Below are positions 8,052 through 17,356 of a DNA stretch of 64,000 bases, piece by piece (within the stretch, counting starts at the first letter, position 1; each line of letters starts with the position of its first letter). This DNA is from Musicola paradisiaca NCPPB 2511 (GTDB lineage Bacteria; Pseudomonadota; Gammaproteobacteria; Enterobacterales; Enterobacteriaceae), in the NCBI RefSeq assembly GCF_000400505.1, contig NZ_CM001857.1:3404290-3468289 (forward strand), in the 5' to 3' direction. The notes under the pieces were generated by a model, which did not search any database, was not told the origin of the DNA, and saw nothing but the letters and a program-made list of their open reading frames with translations. The position numbers and the translations under genes are program-made.

Positions 8052-9902
8052 TTAATCTTTATAAATCTCAGCTTCAAGACCACAATAGGTTAGCATATCC
8101 GTTATCAATGGGATCTCAGAAAAATTTTGTGAACATACTTCATCCCACCAGTTAGCTCTTTTTGCACAGCGAGTTAATATGACCTCTTCAATCGCTCGTG
8201 AAAATGCCACAAAGACTGTTTTTTGATTTTCTATCTGCTCTTCTTCATCGCCAAAATACGCACCAGGTTCAAGACCTACGACGATGACTTTTTTAAACTC
8301 CAAACCTTTACTTTTATGAATCGTCATAAGTGGTATCGTTTTATTTCCGAGTAACATATCAATAGCTGCTAATTTATTATCTTTGATACCTAAAGTTTCC
8401 AGATGTTGTGAAAGAGAATTAATAGTATAGTCCAAGCCATTTCCATTTATATATTGTGGGAAGTAAGACTTGATCTCATCGATACCAAATATACTTATTA
8501 ATCCATATATATAATCAACAACATTTCCATTGATGTCCTTGTTCGATTTTATAAAACGACTAAGCTCTTTTTCCAAACGAGTAATATCTCTGCTTTTATT
8601 TACCCCTCTTATGTTGCATAAAAGTTCCATTGTAGAATTCCAGCCTTCAATAGACTTTTTATCGCAGGTAAACATTAGCATTTTTAAGATTAACTGAACT
8701 ATTGCTTCATTGAGTAATTCCTGATAGGTATTCTCGATGCGGCACTTTATATCCAAGTCTTGTAGAGATGAGATGATTTTATCCGTGTAATGTTTAGACG
8801 GATTTCTGAATAAGATACATATTTCTCTTTCATCAACCCCTTTTTCAATCCATTTTTGGATACATAATGCTATGTATGCCCCTTCTATATTGCTTTCATC
8901 AAATTGTATTAACTTTGCTGAACCTTCATTCTCGATTAACTCCATCTCAGGTTTGTTATCAGCATGATTCATGAATGCCTCCATCATGCGTTGATAACTT
9001 ATAAGATTTTTCAGCGATCTTCTATTACTTAATAATTCATTATGATGTTCAATCGCAAAGTCATTTTTAAAAATCTCAAATGCACTATGCAATGCTCCCG
9101 CCCATCCCATTATTCTTTGTTTAGTATCACCTACAGCTGTTATTTTTATTTTTTTATCTAAAAAAATACTTTTGAAAATTTCGTATTGTTGATAAGTAGT
9201 ATCTTGAAACTCATCAATGAAAGCATATTCGTAAGTCGAATTAATAGCATTTGAAAGGAACTTATTGTTTCTTATGATATAATTCGCAAGGAAGTTTATC
9301 ATTTTAAACGAAACTTTGGATTTTCCCTCCAATAAACGATACCAAACAAATCGTTTAATACGAGCATCTACCGAATGCTCTTCACCCTTTTTATAAGGCC
9401 TAACAATATAATTATTTTCGAAATTGTTATGTTTTAATTTCTTAAGTTCCTCCGCAGTTAGTCCCTCAAAACCAACGGCATCTCGTTTAACCTCTTCTAC
9501 GAATTTTTTATTTTCAGGAAAATATATTTCATAATCATCTGAAGGCCGATACGCCACTGGAAGTGTACTCTTAAATCTATCTACAATGCTTTTACAAAAT
9601 GCATCGAATGTCGTTGACTCAAACTTTTGTCTATATTTCAAGTCAAGTCGTGAGTTAACTCGATCTTGAAGATTTTGCGCAGCATCTTTTTTAAAGGACA
9701 ATGCAATTATTCTTTTATCCCTGCACTTTCCTGTCTCAATTAAGAAACATGCTTTCTGAGCTAATAACTCGGTTTTACCTGCACCGGGACCAGCAAGAAC
9801 AAGATTATGTTCTGTGCTATTCCGTATTACTTTCATAGCCTCGTCTTCTACTTCTTGGATGTCTTTTAGAACCCAATCATCATCTTTTATTATTGGCATC
9901 AC
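8052..9902 (-). CDS. gajB: UvrD-like helicase, Gabija GajB-type
   Basis: A 616-residue superfamily 1 helicase. Motif I is AGPGAGKTELL (residues 37-47), motif II FIDEFQDT (about 228), motif III VGDTKQRIMGWAGA, motif V LMTIHKSKGLEF, and motif VI VAFSRAIEE, all intact. UvrD-like helicases encoded beside OLD-family nucleases form the Gabija anti-phage system, in which GajB acts with the GajA nuclease complex. The gene overlaps the end of the nuclease gene: GTG at 9902 or ATG at 9899 both overlap its stop codon, so translation is coupled. It is longer than the best-studied GajB (about 500 residues), so this may be a diverged subtype. Confidence 0.8.
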   Translation of the reverse strand: MMPIIKDDDWVLKDIQEVEDEAMKVIRNSTEHNLVLAGPGAGKTELLAQKACFLIETGKCRDKRIIALSFKKDAAQNLQDRVNSRLDLKYRQKFESTTFDAFCKSIVDRFKSTLPVAYRPSDDYEIYFPENKKFVEEVKRDAVGFEGLTAEELKKLKHNNFENNYIVRPYKKGEEHSVDARIKRFVWYRLLEGKSKVSFKMINFLANYIIRNNKFLSNAINSTYEYAFIDEFQDTTYQQYEIFKSIFLDKKIKITAVGDTKQRIMGWAGALHSAFEIFKNDFAIEHHNELLSNRRSLKNLISYQRMMEAFMNHADNKPEMELIENEGSAKLIQFDESNIEGAYIALCIQKWIEKGVDEREICILFRNPSKHYTDKIISSLQDLDIKCRIENTYQELLNEAIVQLILKMLMFTCDKKSIEGWNSTMELLCNIRGVNKSRDITRLEKELSRFIKSNKDINGNVVDYIYGLISIFGIDEIKSYFPQYINGNGLDYTINSLSQHLETLGIKDNKLAAIDMLLGNKTIPLMTIHKSKGLEFKKVIVVGLEPGAYFGDEEEQIENQKTVFVAFSRAIEEVILTRCAKRANWWDEVCSQNFSEIPLITDMLTYCGLEAEIYKD

Positions 9903-11884
9903 AGAAGACCTCTTACTGTTTCGATAAGTTCATTGAGAACTTCAGGACTGTTATCTCTTAACTTATCGTCTTCCATTTTTGATAGAACATAATTATGCGA
10001 TAATGGCTTACCTCTTCCTAAAAATAAGTAGCGGTACCAAAAGTACTTCTCGAAGTCATCAAACTTACTAATATCAATATCTTTTTCTTCTTTTTTCAAA
10101 ACTGAAGCTATTGCAGCTTTAACTTTCTTGTTATATTCAGGATCATCATCCTTTGGCAATCTTGGTCCTCCATTTTCAGGTGCAAATTTTTTGTAATCCT
10201 CAAAGAATTCATTTAGCATTAGCCAATCTAAATCATAAGGGAAGGAAAAGTACACACCATATTCCTTTAACGACTCTATCCATGCAATTTCTTCATCCCT
10301 ATCTTCATCCCATGAATGCATTACTTCTAAATCTTCGTCAGACAAAACCCCATCACTCATTTTAAGCAATATATTCTTGTCTACTCCAATTGAAATAAGT
10401 TGTTTTACCGCGTATTTAATCCTTCCCCAACCTCCACCCCCTCTCCTGAAATCATAATCGAGAAGAGTTACATGAGGAATTGAAAGCTCATTTAGAAGTT
10501 TCCAAAAATGATTAACATATCGACCACCCAATGGTGCAAATGTTATTAATGAAGTGTCAATCTCTATTCCATTTACTTGTGCTATTTTAGGAATGACGAT
10601 CTCTTCACTATCACCTTCACCAAGTATAACAACTTTTGCAAAATAAATTTCCGGATATGCTTTTACAGCTTCCTTAACATATGTAAAAGTATCAACATTC
10701 TCGGCATCATCTTTATCTTCCCTTGGTAATAATATTTCTTTGACAATTGTATTTTTATTATCATGAAGACGGAAATATCTTATATTCTCTGGCTCCACCC
10801 TATTAAGTAAAGATGGTGCATGTGTAGTCAAAACTACCTGTGCCCGATCATTCTCTGATATCTCTTCACACAGTTTAACTATCCTTCCTAAATATTGAGG
10901 TGAAAGGTGGTTTTCAGGTTCTTCTATTAATATTATAGTTAGATTTGGGGGGGCTAATGCTTCTACTGATATTGATAACTGTTTCCCATCAGAATTGATT
11001 ATCTCATCTTCAATGTCAAACGCAGATTTGACTAAAGATAAATAAAATAATGATTTCATACCATCACTCAATCTTTCAGTTGGTAATGGTTGTGTATCTG
11101 GACTGGGTAAAAAGACAGTGTCGATATGTTTTAATACATCTTCAATTCCATTCACTACTGGCTTAATTTGAAGCTTTTCAAAGTAACCCCCAGTGAAGAG
11201 GGTTTTCCAATTTCTACCTAATGACGATGTTATCGTCTGAACCCCAACTTCTTCTTGGAACTGGTTTCCGATTGATACAGCAACCTCATCAACTGTTGAC
11301 GCCATTTGATCAGACCATTCAACTGCATTTATCAGACGGTGCATGATGGTTCCGGCTGTTTGCTTCAGTTGTTGGGCAGGATCTCGGTATGCAGGGACAT
11401 AATGAACATGAATTTTCGATCTTTCATATGCTGTTATATTTTTTTCATACTCCCCGATTTCCCACACTAGGTCGCTTTCTATATCTCCTTCTGCAAGGTT
11501 AGTCTTTGTCCATTTTGCTTTTAATTTTGCAGTACAGTATGGGATCTCTGCCGCTTCACTTGAAACTAAATGCTTAAAGAAATCTGCAACTGTATTGTCC
11601 TCACCATCTTCCAAATCTGCGAATTCGAATTTTACACGAACTGATAGCTCTCTTTCATCTTGAGTATCGATTTCATCCCCAGGAGGAACATAAAAATCAT
11701 CAACTTGAATAATTCTATCGGAGCTTTTGACGCCAAACATTCTTGTTAATGCGAGTAAAACTGCCGTTTTCCCTGTTCCGTTCCCTCCAATTAAGCTGGT
11801 GAATGAATTTATATTTATAGTTTGCCCTACATTATCAAAGCTCTTAAAACCTTTGATCTCCATTTGTGTAATTTTCATTATCAC
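9899..11884 (-). CDS. gajA: OLD-family ATPase/TOPRIM nuclease, Gabija GajA-type
   Basis: A 661-residue protein with an N-terminal ABC-type ATPase and a C-terminal TOPRIM nuclease. Walker A is GGNGTGKT (33-40), the signature is LSDGMKSLF, Walker B is IILIEEPENHLS, followed by a switch region VVLTTHAPSLL. The TOPRIM part has the acidic motif VVILGEGDSEE and then LDYDFRRGG, the metal-binding residues of class 2 OLD nucleases. With the coupled UvrD-like gene downstream this is the Gabija layout, where GajA senses nucleotide depletion and nicks phage or host DNA. The start is GTG 11884 or ATG 11878. It is longer than the reference GajA (about 580 residues), the extra length lying mainly after the TOPRIM motifs. 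Confidence 0.85.
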   Translation of the reverse strand: MIMKITQMEIKGFKSFDNVGQTININSFTSLIGGNGTGKTAVLLALTRMFGVKSSDRIIQVDDFYVPPGDEIDTQDERELSVRVKFEFADLEDGEDNTVADFFKHLVSSEAAEIPYCTAKLKAKWTKTNLAEGDIESDLVWEIGEYEKNITAYERSKIHVHYVPAYRDPAQQLKQTAGTIMHRLINAVEWSDQMASTVDEVAVSIGNQFQEEVGVQTITSSLGRNWKTLFTGGYFEKLQIKPVVNGIEDVLKHIDTVFLPSPDTQPLPTERLSDGMKSLFYLSLVKSAFDIEDEIINSDGKQLSISVEALAPPNLTIILIEEPENHLSPQYLGRIVKLCEEISENDRAQVVLTTHAPSLLNRVEPENIRYFRLHDNKNTIVKEILLPREDKDDAENVDTFTYVKEAVKAYPEIYFAKVVILGEGDSEEIVIPKIAQVNGIEIDTSLITFAPLGGRYVNHFWKLLNELSIPHVTLLDYDFRRGGGGWGRIKYAVKQLISIGVDKNILLKMSDGVLSDEDLEVMHSWDEDRDEEIAWIESLKEYGVYFSFPYDLDWLMLNEFFEDYKKFAPENGGPRLPKDDDPEYNKKVKAAIASVLKKEEKDIDISKFDDFEKYFWYRYLFLGRGKPLSHNYVLSKMEDDKLRDNSPEVLNELIETVRGLL

Positions 11885-12177
11885 CTCAATTGCTGTTTTA
11901 AAAAATCATAATCGCTAATTATTTCTGCATTTGTAATAATTTCTTCTGCGCACAACTTAAAACATTTTAAGAATATATTTTTATCATCTTTATGTTCCCA
12001 ATGTTTCTTTAAAGCTTCTTCAATTGAAATCCAAATAACTTGCAAACCGTTATTAGATAATTCACCTGTTAAAACTGTTTCTTCCACACAGAGTATATGC
12101 CCTAAGATAACATCATCGTATATCTCAGTTTCTGATTTGCTAACTCCTAACCGTTTAATTTTCTTTTTTGAATAATT
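11881..12177 (-). pseudogene. 3' remnant of a gene ahead of gajA (possibly NUDIX-like)
   Basis: An open frame runs from just after a stop at 12180 to a TGA at 11881, which overlaps the gajA GTG start by four bases. No ATG is available. The first usable codon is GTG at 12087 (68 residues), but the protein-like character continues upstream of it (YDDVILGHILCVEET). The text LQVIWISIEEALKKHW resembles the C-terminal end of NUDIX hydrolases. The upstream end overlaps the last 31 bp of the AlpA-like gene. I infer that a gene once translationally coupled to gajA lost its 5' part when the integrase/AlpA block came to lie beside it. A short intact gene starting at 12087 remains possible. Confidence 0.5.
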
Positions 12178-12530
12178 TTACTTCTGACGATAAAAGGATG
12201 TTCTTCTATAAAGTCGGTCAATGATGTAAAAGCCAAACCACGAACCTGAGCACCATGCATTGAACTACTTACTTTATGGATATCTCTCCAAACTCGCAGA
12301 TCACCTAATACATAGAGAACCCGCTGATTTCTCGCTTTCGTATCTTCTGCTTGGTATTGGATATAAGGTGGTCCTCCCCCATTTTGTCTATATCGGGCAA
12401 GGGTTTTGATGCTTATGCCAAGAAAGACAGAAGCAAGCTCACTATTTACAGTGGCAGAATCAGGCATTTGACCAAATAGTTTCCATACCTCTGAATACTC
12501 CCGCAAAACTTCCACCACACTCATCTTCAC
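12147..12530 (-). CDS. AlpA-like helix-turn-helix regulator/excisionase
   Basis: A 127-residue protein with a MerR/AlpA-type winged helix: residues about 30-57 (ELASVFLGISIKTLARYRQNGGGPPYIQ) match the form seen in AlpA, Xis and helix_turn_helix_17 proteins. The C-terminal half (LYVLGDLRVWRDIHK and beyond) continues the domain and then becomes basic. It overlaps the integrase gene by 4 bp at its start, so they form an operon. Proteins of this kind switch on integrase or act as directionality factors, and excision control is the likely job. No catalytic residues apply. Confidence 0.75.
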   Translation of the reverse strand: MKMSVVEVLREYSEVWKLFGQMPDSATVNSELASVFLGISIKTLARYRQNGGGPPYIQYQAEDTKARNQRVLYVLGDLRVWRDIHKVSSSMHGAQVRGLAFTSLTDFIEEHPFIVRSKIIQKRKLNG

Positions 12531-13990
12531 TCCCTCGTTTCAGGTAATGGAGGATACTTAGCCGAAGCAAGTAACACATTGTATAATTTAGGAGCAGTCA
12601 TAAGCATATGCAACTCAATCCTTTGTAATGCTTCAAAAATCCGTTCTTGATCAGGTTCTGCATACCTTTCTGTTGGATCTGTTGTATTTCTGTGATTGAG
12701 CAATCTCTTAACGACGGCATATGAAACAAGTTCTTCAGCAACCCTACCAAATGTCCTTCGTAGATCATGCATACCAAGCTTCAGGATTCCCGCCTCTTGG
12801 CAGATATATTCTCTTAGACTTTTGCTATCGGAATAGTGACCAACTTTACTTCGAGAAGAACGGGCCGGGAAAACCCACTTCTGTTTGTCCTTCCGGGTTC
12901 CCGTATCGTTTACTATGTCTCTTCTATCTTCCAAAATTCTTTTGACGGCATCACAAATCGGAAGCTCGTGATCGTTTCGATTCTTAGTGTCGTAAAAACG
13001 GATAGTTCTGTTACTCAGGTCAACATAGCTTGTCGTTTTTGCTTCTTCATTGGTTAGAGCTTCCCTCCAACATAAAGATGCTGTTTCTTCCTTACGAGCA
13101 CCTAAGAGAACGGTGAGTAGCAGATAATCGCACCCAAGGCGGTTGAAGCTTCTCTTATTATGTAATGCAGTCAAGAACCGACCAAGTGTATCTTTCGGAG
13201 AAAGTGGGTTTCGAACACCTTTCGCACGATAGCTATCCTCAAGCTCAGAACGAGTCCTAAACTTCTTCTGAACTTTCAAGATAGAGAATGGATTGTAGGA
13301 CAAGGAGGGTTGTCGTTGCTGGGTCTGGGCATTGCTGGCTTCAATTTCGATTGCATGTCTGACAGCAACATTGATCCACCTAAAGGTCTGTTCCGCTGCT
13401 GTTCTAGCTCTTGAAGCAATCTCATCAAACTTCCGAAGAATTTCATTACCAGTAAGATCTTTAACTCGCAAACCAGCCCACTCAGAAAGCCTGTTTTCTG
13501 CTTTATCTAATACAGCCAAGGTGTTGGGTTTAGCTGGTTTCGCTCTACCCAGCAGATGCTGGCGGTATTGAGCAAACACTTCACTGATAGTGAGTTCAGA
13601 AGCATCGGACTCCCGTTTTATCTTGTTAGGATTCCTTTTGGTCAACTTCATGGTTTGAACTAAATTGCGAGCAACCTCGCGGGCTTGATCGATGTTAGCG
13701 AAATCAGAGACATTGCCAATTGTAGACCTGATAACCTCCGATGGAGATTTCCCCCCTGTCTTAGGGCGATTGCCAGGAGAAGACACTCGTCGCTGAACGA
13801 TATAGGTCTTTTTCGTTGCACTGATTTTGACACCGAAACCGACTGGTGAATCACGATGGCTGTCAGTGATAAGATAAGGTTTTCTATCTATGTTGGGTAA
13901 GTACACTACTCGCCCATCTTGATCGAGACTTGGTTTGACGTCGATAGATAACTTATTGATTATAATCGACTGATTGAGTGTCATTTTCAT
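12527..13990 (-). CDS. Site-specific tyrosine integrase at the island's right end
   Basis: A tyrosine integrase of 487 residues if it begins at the ATG at 13990. The frame extends to a TTG at 14053, but that would run through three copies of a 10-bp repeat, so the inner ATG pair (13990 or 13984) is preferred. The N-terminal part (GFGVKISATKKTYIVQRRV) looks like an arm-type DNA-binding domain. The catalytic domain has Arg in LLGARKEETAS, box II as HDLRRTFG, His in LLNHRNTTD and Tyr in TERYAEPDQ, all intact. It is unrelated in detail to the three-recombinase operon. Its position facing mutS suggests that it inserted the island there. Confidence 0.85.
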   Translation of the reverse strand: MKMTLNQSIIINKLSIDVKPSLDQDGRVVYLPNIDRKPYLITDSHRDSPVGFGVKISATKKTYIVQRRVSSPGNRPKTGGKSPSEVIRSTIGNVSDFANIDQAREVARNLVQTMKLTKRNPNKIKRESDASELTISEVFAQYRQHLLGRAKPAKPNTLAVLDKAENRLSEWAGLRVKDLTGNEILRKFDEIASRARTAAEQTFRWINVAVRHAIEIEASNAQTQQRQPSLSYNPFSILKVQKKFRTRSELEDSYRAKGVRNPLSPKDTLGRFLTALHNKRSFNRLGCDYLLLTVLLGARKEETASLCWREALTNEEAKTTSYVDLSNRTIRFYDTKNRNDHELPICDAVKRILEDRRDIVNDTGTRKDKQKWVFPARSSRSKVGHYSDSKSLREYICQEAGILKLGMHDLRRTFGRVAEELVSYAVVKRLLNHRNTTDPTERYAEPDQERIFEALQRIELHMLMTAPKLYNVLLASAKYPPLPETRE

Positions 13991-13993
13991 CGA

Positions 13994-14052
13994 TGTATAC
14001 CAGCAGTTCAAGTGTGTATACCAGATAGTAGCTAGAATACTTCTGGTATACA
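13994..14052. repeat. Three copies of TGTATACCAG at the integrase start
   Basis: TGTATACCAG occurs at 13994-14003 and 14015-14024, exactly 21 bp apart, and in inverted form at 14043-14052. The following bases are also alike (CAGT, ATAG, AAGT read outward). Two helical turns of spacing on one face of the DNA fits integrase arm-type sites or autoregulatory operators. Confidence 0.75.
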
Positions 14053-14062
14053 AATTTAACGA

Positions 14063-14093
14063 TTCACATGGGTTTTAAAGGGTTTCACATGGG
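14063..14093. repeat. Direct repeat TTCACATGGG, 21-bp spacing, before mutS
   Basis: TTCACATGGG lies at 14063-14072 and again at 14084-14093, the same 21-bp period as the neighbouring repeats. These sit between the integrase start and mutS, where the attachment site should be. They may be binding sites of the integrase or AlpA-like protein. The crossover core cannot be defined without the left end. Confidence 0.65.
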
Positions 14094-14137
14094 GCCACCT
14101 GAGTACCCAAAAGACTTAAAAAACGAGTAAAATCAAT

Positions 14138-16702
14138 ATGAATGAGTCTATTGACAAGGATCTATCAGACCACACGCCGATGATGCAGCAGTACCTAAAG
14201 CTGAAGGCGCAGCATCCTGACATTCTGCTGTTCTATCGTATGGGAGACTTTTACGAGCTGTTTTACGACGATGCAAAACGCGCCTCGCAGCTGATGGATA
14301 TCTCGTTGACCAAGCGCGGCGCATCGGCGGGTGAACCGATCCCGATGGCGGGCGTTCCGCACCACGCGGTGGAAAACTACCTGGCAAAACTGGTTAGCCT
14401 TGGCGAATCCGTAGCGATTTGCGAACAGATCGGCGATCCCGCCACCAGCAAAGGGCCGGTTGAGCGCAAAGTCGTCCGCATCGTCACGCCCGGCACCATC
14501 AGCGATGAAGCATTGCTGCAGGAAAAACAGGACAACCTGCTGGCCGCCATCTGGCAGGACGGCAAAGGGTTCGGTTACGCCACGCTGGATATCAGCTCCG
14601 GCCGTTTCCAATTGGCGGAGCCCGCCGATCGGGAAACCATGGCGGCGGAACTGCAACGCACCAATCCGGCCGAACTGCTGTACCCGGAAAACTTCGAGGC
14701 CATGCCGCTCATTGAGCATCGGCATGGCCTGCGCCGCCGCCCACTCTGGGAATTCGAGCTGGATACCGCCCGGCAGCAGCTGAATCTTCAGTTCGGGACC
14801 CGCGATCTCACCGGTTTCGGCGTTGAACAGTCCCGAATGGGGCTGCGGGCAGCCGGGTGCCTGTTGCAATACGCCAAAGACACGCAGCGTACCTCTTTGC
14901 CGCATATCCGCAGCATCACCATGGAGCGGCAACAGGATGGCATCATCATGGATGCCGCCACCCGGCGTAATCTGGAACTGACGCAAAATCTTTCCGGCGG
15001 TACGGAGAATACATTGGCGGCAGTGCTGGATCGCACTGTCACACCGATGGGCAGCCGTATGCTGAAACGCTGGTTGCATATGCCGGTTCGCGATGCCCAC
15101 TTGCTGATGCAACGCCAACAGGCAGTGGGCGCCTTGCAGGATATCGCCCATGAGCTACAGCCTTTCTTGCGCCAGATCGGCGATTTGGAACGTATCCTCG
15201 CCCGGTTGGCGCTACGAACCGCCCGCCCACGCGATCTAGCCAGAATGCGCCACGCCTTCCAGCAACTGCCGGATATCCATGCCCTGCTGGCCAGGGTAGA
15301 CGTCGACTTCATCCGACAACGGGATGCCCAAATCGGCCAGTTTGATGACCTGCGCGCCCTGCTGGAGCGCGCCATCATCGAGTCCCCGCCGGTACTGGTT
15401 CGCGACGGCGGCGTCATCGCCAGCGGCTACAACGAGGAACTGGACGAATGGCGGCGACTGGCGGACGGCGCCAGTGACTATCTGGATAAACTGGAAATCC
15501 GCGAACGCGAACGGCTGGGCATAGATACGCTGAAAGTCGGCTTCAACGGCGTTCATGGATACTATATCCAGGTGAGTCGCGGCCAAAGCCACCTGGTACC
15601 CATGAATTACGTCCGCCGCCAGACATTGAAAAATGCGGAACGCTACATTATTCCGGAGCTGAAGGAATATGAGGACAAGGTTCTGACGTCTAAAGGCAAG
15701 GCTCTGGCGTTGGAGAAAGCGCTTTATGACGAGTTGTTCGATCTGCTGCTGCCGCACTTGGCCGAATTGCAGCAAAGCGCCAGCGCGTTGGCGGAGCTTG
15801 ATGTACTCGCCAATCTGGCCGAACGCGCTGATACGCTGAATTACGTTTGCCCAACCTTAAGCGACAAACCCGGCATCAGAATCACCGGCGGCCGTCATCC
15901 GGTGGTGGAGCAGGTACTTAGCGAACCGTTCATCGCCAACCCGCTGTCGCTGTCGCCGCAACGTCGCCTGCTGATCATCACCGGCCCTAACATGGGCGGC
16001 AAAAGCACCTATATGCGTCAGGCAGCGTTGATCGTACTGATGGCGCATATCGGCAGCTACGTCCCAGCCGAACAGGCAAGCATCGGCCCGGTAGATCGCA
16101 TATTCACCCGTGTCGGCGCCGCCGACGATCTGGCATCTGGACGCTCTACATTCATGGTGGAAATGACGGAAACCGCCAATATTCTGCATAACGCCACAGA
16201 ACACAGCCTGGTGCTGATGGATGAAATCGGGCGCGGTACATCCACCTACGACGGCCTGTCGCTGGCCTGGGCCTGTGCGGAAACGCTGGCCAACAAAATC
16301 AAGGCGATGACGCTGTTCGCCACCCACTATTTTGAACTCACCAATTTGCCGGAAAAGATGGAAGGCGTGGTCAACATCCACCTGGATGCGTTGGAACACG
16401 GCGAAACCATTGCGTTTATGCACAGCGTGCAGGACGGTGCGGCCAGTAAGAGTTATGGTCTGGCGGTCGCCGCGCTGGCCGGCGTGCCCAAAGACGTCAT
16501 CAAGCGGGCCCGTCAAAAACTGAAGGAGTTGGAATCTCTCGCCGGCCATGCTTCCAGCAGTCATGTGGACGGTTCACAACTGGCGTTGCTCAGCCCTGAA
16601 GAACCGTCGCCGGCGGTTGAAGCGCTGGAATCCATTGACCCGGACAGCCTGACGCCGCGCCAAGCGCTGGAATGGCTCTATAAGCTGAAAAATATGCTGT
16701 AA
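14138..16702 (+). CDS. mutS: DNA mismatch repair protein MutS
   Basis: An 854-residue MutS, the usual enterobacterial length (853 in E. coli). It binds mismatches and recruits MutL and MutH. The mismatch wedge Phe-Tyr-Glu is in MGDFYELF (residues 38-40). The connector, lever and clamp domains follow, then the ATPase with Walker [10 protein letters not shown] and Walker [17 protein letters not shown], and the C-terminal dimer helices. The first 12 codons ([10 protein letters not shown]) are AT-rich and unlike E. coli, whereas [16 protein letters not shown] onward is conserved. The island's integrase lies directly upstream, so the promoter region is partly island DNA. There is no clear ribosome site before the ATG. 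Confidence 0.97.
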   Translation: MNESIDKDLSDHTPMMQQYLKLKAQHPDILLFYRMGDFYELFYDDAKRASQLMDISLTKRGASAGEPIPMAGVPHHAVENYLAKLVSLGESVAICEQIGDPATSKGPVERKVVRIVTPGTISDEALLQEKQDNLLAAIWQDGKGFGYATLDISSGRFQLAEPADRETMAAELQRTNPAELLYPENFEAMPLIEHRHGLRRRPLWEFELDTARQQLNLQFGTRDLTGFGVEQSRMGLRAAGCLLQYAKDTQRTSLPHIRSITMERQQDGIIMDAATRRNLELTQNLSGGTENTLAAVLDRTVTPMGSRMLKRWLHMPVRDAHLLMQRQQAVGALQDIAHELQPFLRQIGDLERILARLALRTARPRDLARMRHAFQQLPDIHALLARVDVDFIRQRDAQIGQFDDLRALLERAIIESPPVLVRDGGVIASGYNEELDEWRRLADGASDYLDKLEIRERERLGIDTLKVGFNGVHGYYIQVSRGQSHLVPMNYVRRQTLKNAERYIIPELKEYEDKVLTSKGKALALEKALYDELFDLLLPHLAELQQSASALAELDVLANLAERADTLNYVCPTLSDKPGIRITGGRHPVVEQVLSEPFIANPLSLSPQRRLLIITGPNMGGKSTYMRQAALIVLMAHIGSYVPAEQASIGPVDRIFTRVGAADDLASGRSTFMVEMTETANILHNATEHSLVLMDEIGRGTSTYDGLSLAWACAETLANKIKAMTLFATHYFELTNLPEKMEGVVNIHLDALEHGETIAFMHSVQDGAASKSYGLAVAALAGVPKDVIKRARQKLKELESLAGHASSSHVDGSQLALLSPEEPSPAVEALESIDPDSLTPRQALEWLYKLKNML

Positions 16703-16786
16703 CTAGCACGGAAGCCGTGTCAGGCGAGGCACCGCTGTTTTCGCCAGATACGGCCGGATAAAAGGCCCGGCGGATAAACCGCCGGT

Positions 16787-17302
16787 TCAGACGCGGCGTG
16801 CCGCCGGTTCGAGTCCGGCGTCACGACGAACATGAAGTGCAAATGTCTTCATGATGCGGCTATCGCAGCCGATTGCTACGCCGTGCCAGGATACGGGGGT
16901 GGTCATGAAATCGACCGCAAACAGACGATAACGGTGATCAGATAGCGGGTTTTTATCCTGCCCCAGCGCTTCCAGGTAGGCATCTCTGGCACGGAAGTAA
17001 TGTTTATCGCCGTGATTGTCGGTCAATATGAGCTGTTCGGCGGTACGGCGCCAGCGGCCGGACTCTTCGGCCATCACCTGGCCGCCAGTGCGATCACGAT
17101 AGGACTCCTGCATGACGAAACTGCCGTCTGCATCCAGAAACAACGCGGCTTCGATATCGCCGCACGCACCGCAGGGAAGTTTACCGCGATAGTGCTGGGC
17201 CATTGGCCTCAGTTGCTCTTCCTTCCCTTTGGGCGAAGAATGGCAGCCGATTAATCCCGATAGTGCGACAATCAACACGCCCCCAGTGATCCATTGCTTC
17301 AT
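16787..17302 (-). CDS. nlpE: Lipoprotein NlpE, shortened
   Basis: A 171-residue form of NlpE, the outer-membrane lipoprotein that signals surface contact and lipoprotein trafficking faults to the Cpx system. The start at 17302 gives a signal peptide with lipobox LIGC. The N-terminal domain is intact, with the CGAC pair in LPCGACGDIEAALF and the GxWxRTAEQLILTD strand. E. coli NlpE is 236 residues. Here similarity fades after MTTPVSWHGV and the protein ends in an unrelated basic tail, so the C-terminal OB-fold domain with its second Cys pair is missing. The end lies beside the mutS junction, a synteny break relative to E. coli. Confidence 0.85.
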   Translation of the reverse strand: MKQWITGGVLIVALSGLIGCHSSPKGKEEQLRPMAQHYRGKLPCGACGDIEAALFLDADGSFVMQESYRDRTGGQVMAEESGRWRRTAEQLILTDNHGDKHYFRARDAYLEALGQDKNPLSDHRYRLFAVDFMTTPVSWHGVAIGCDSRIMKTFALHVRRDAGLEPAARRV

Positions 17303-17356
17303 CCATTCCTCTCCTGCGTCGAGTCGGCTCGACATAACGTTGCACAACGAGTGCCA

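Larger units (their letters stand above)
1..14110. mobile_element. Low-GC genomic island, right end next to mutS
   Basis: From base 1 to about 14,110 the sequence is visibly AT-rich with short, often unrecognised genes. From mutS onward it is GC-rich and collinear with conserved enterobacterial genes. The island carries four tyrosine recombinases (three in one operon, one alone at the right edge), an AlpA-like regulator, an anti-phage Gabija pair and small membrane or lipoproteins. The lone integrase faces away from mutS and its start lies about 150 bp from the mutS start, the usual place for an integrase at an element's end. The left end is not in the window, so the total size and the second attachment site are unknown. 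It may be one element or a composite of two. Confidence 0.85.

Noticed and set aside
13990..14053. Upstream TTG start for the integrase
   Set aside because: The extra 21 codons run through three copies of a 10-bp repeat and lack a ribosome site; the ATG at 13990 is more likely.
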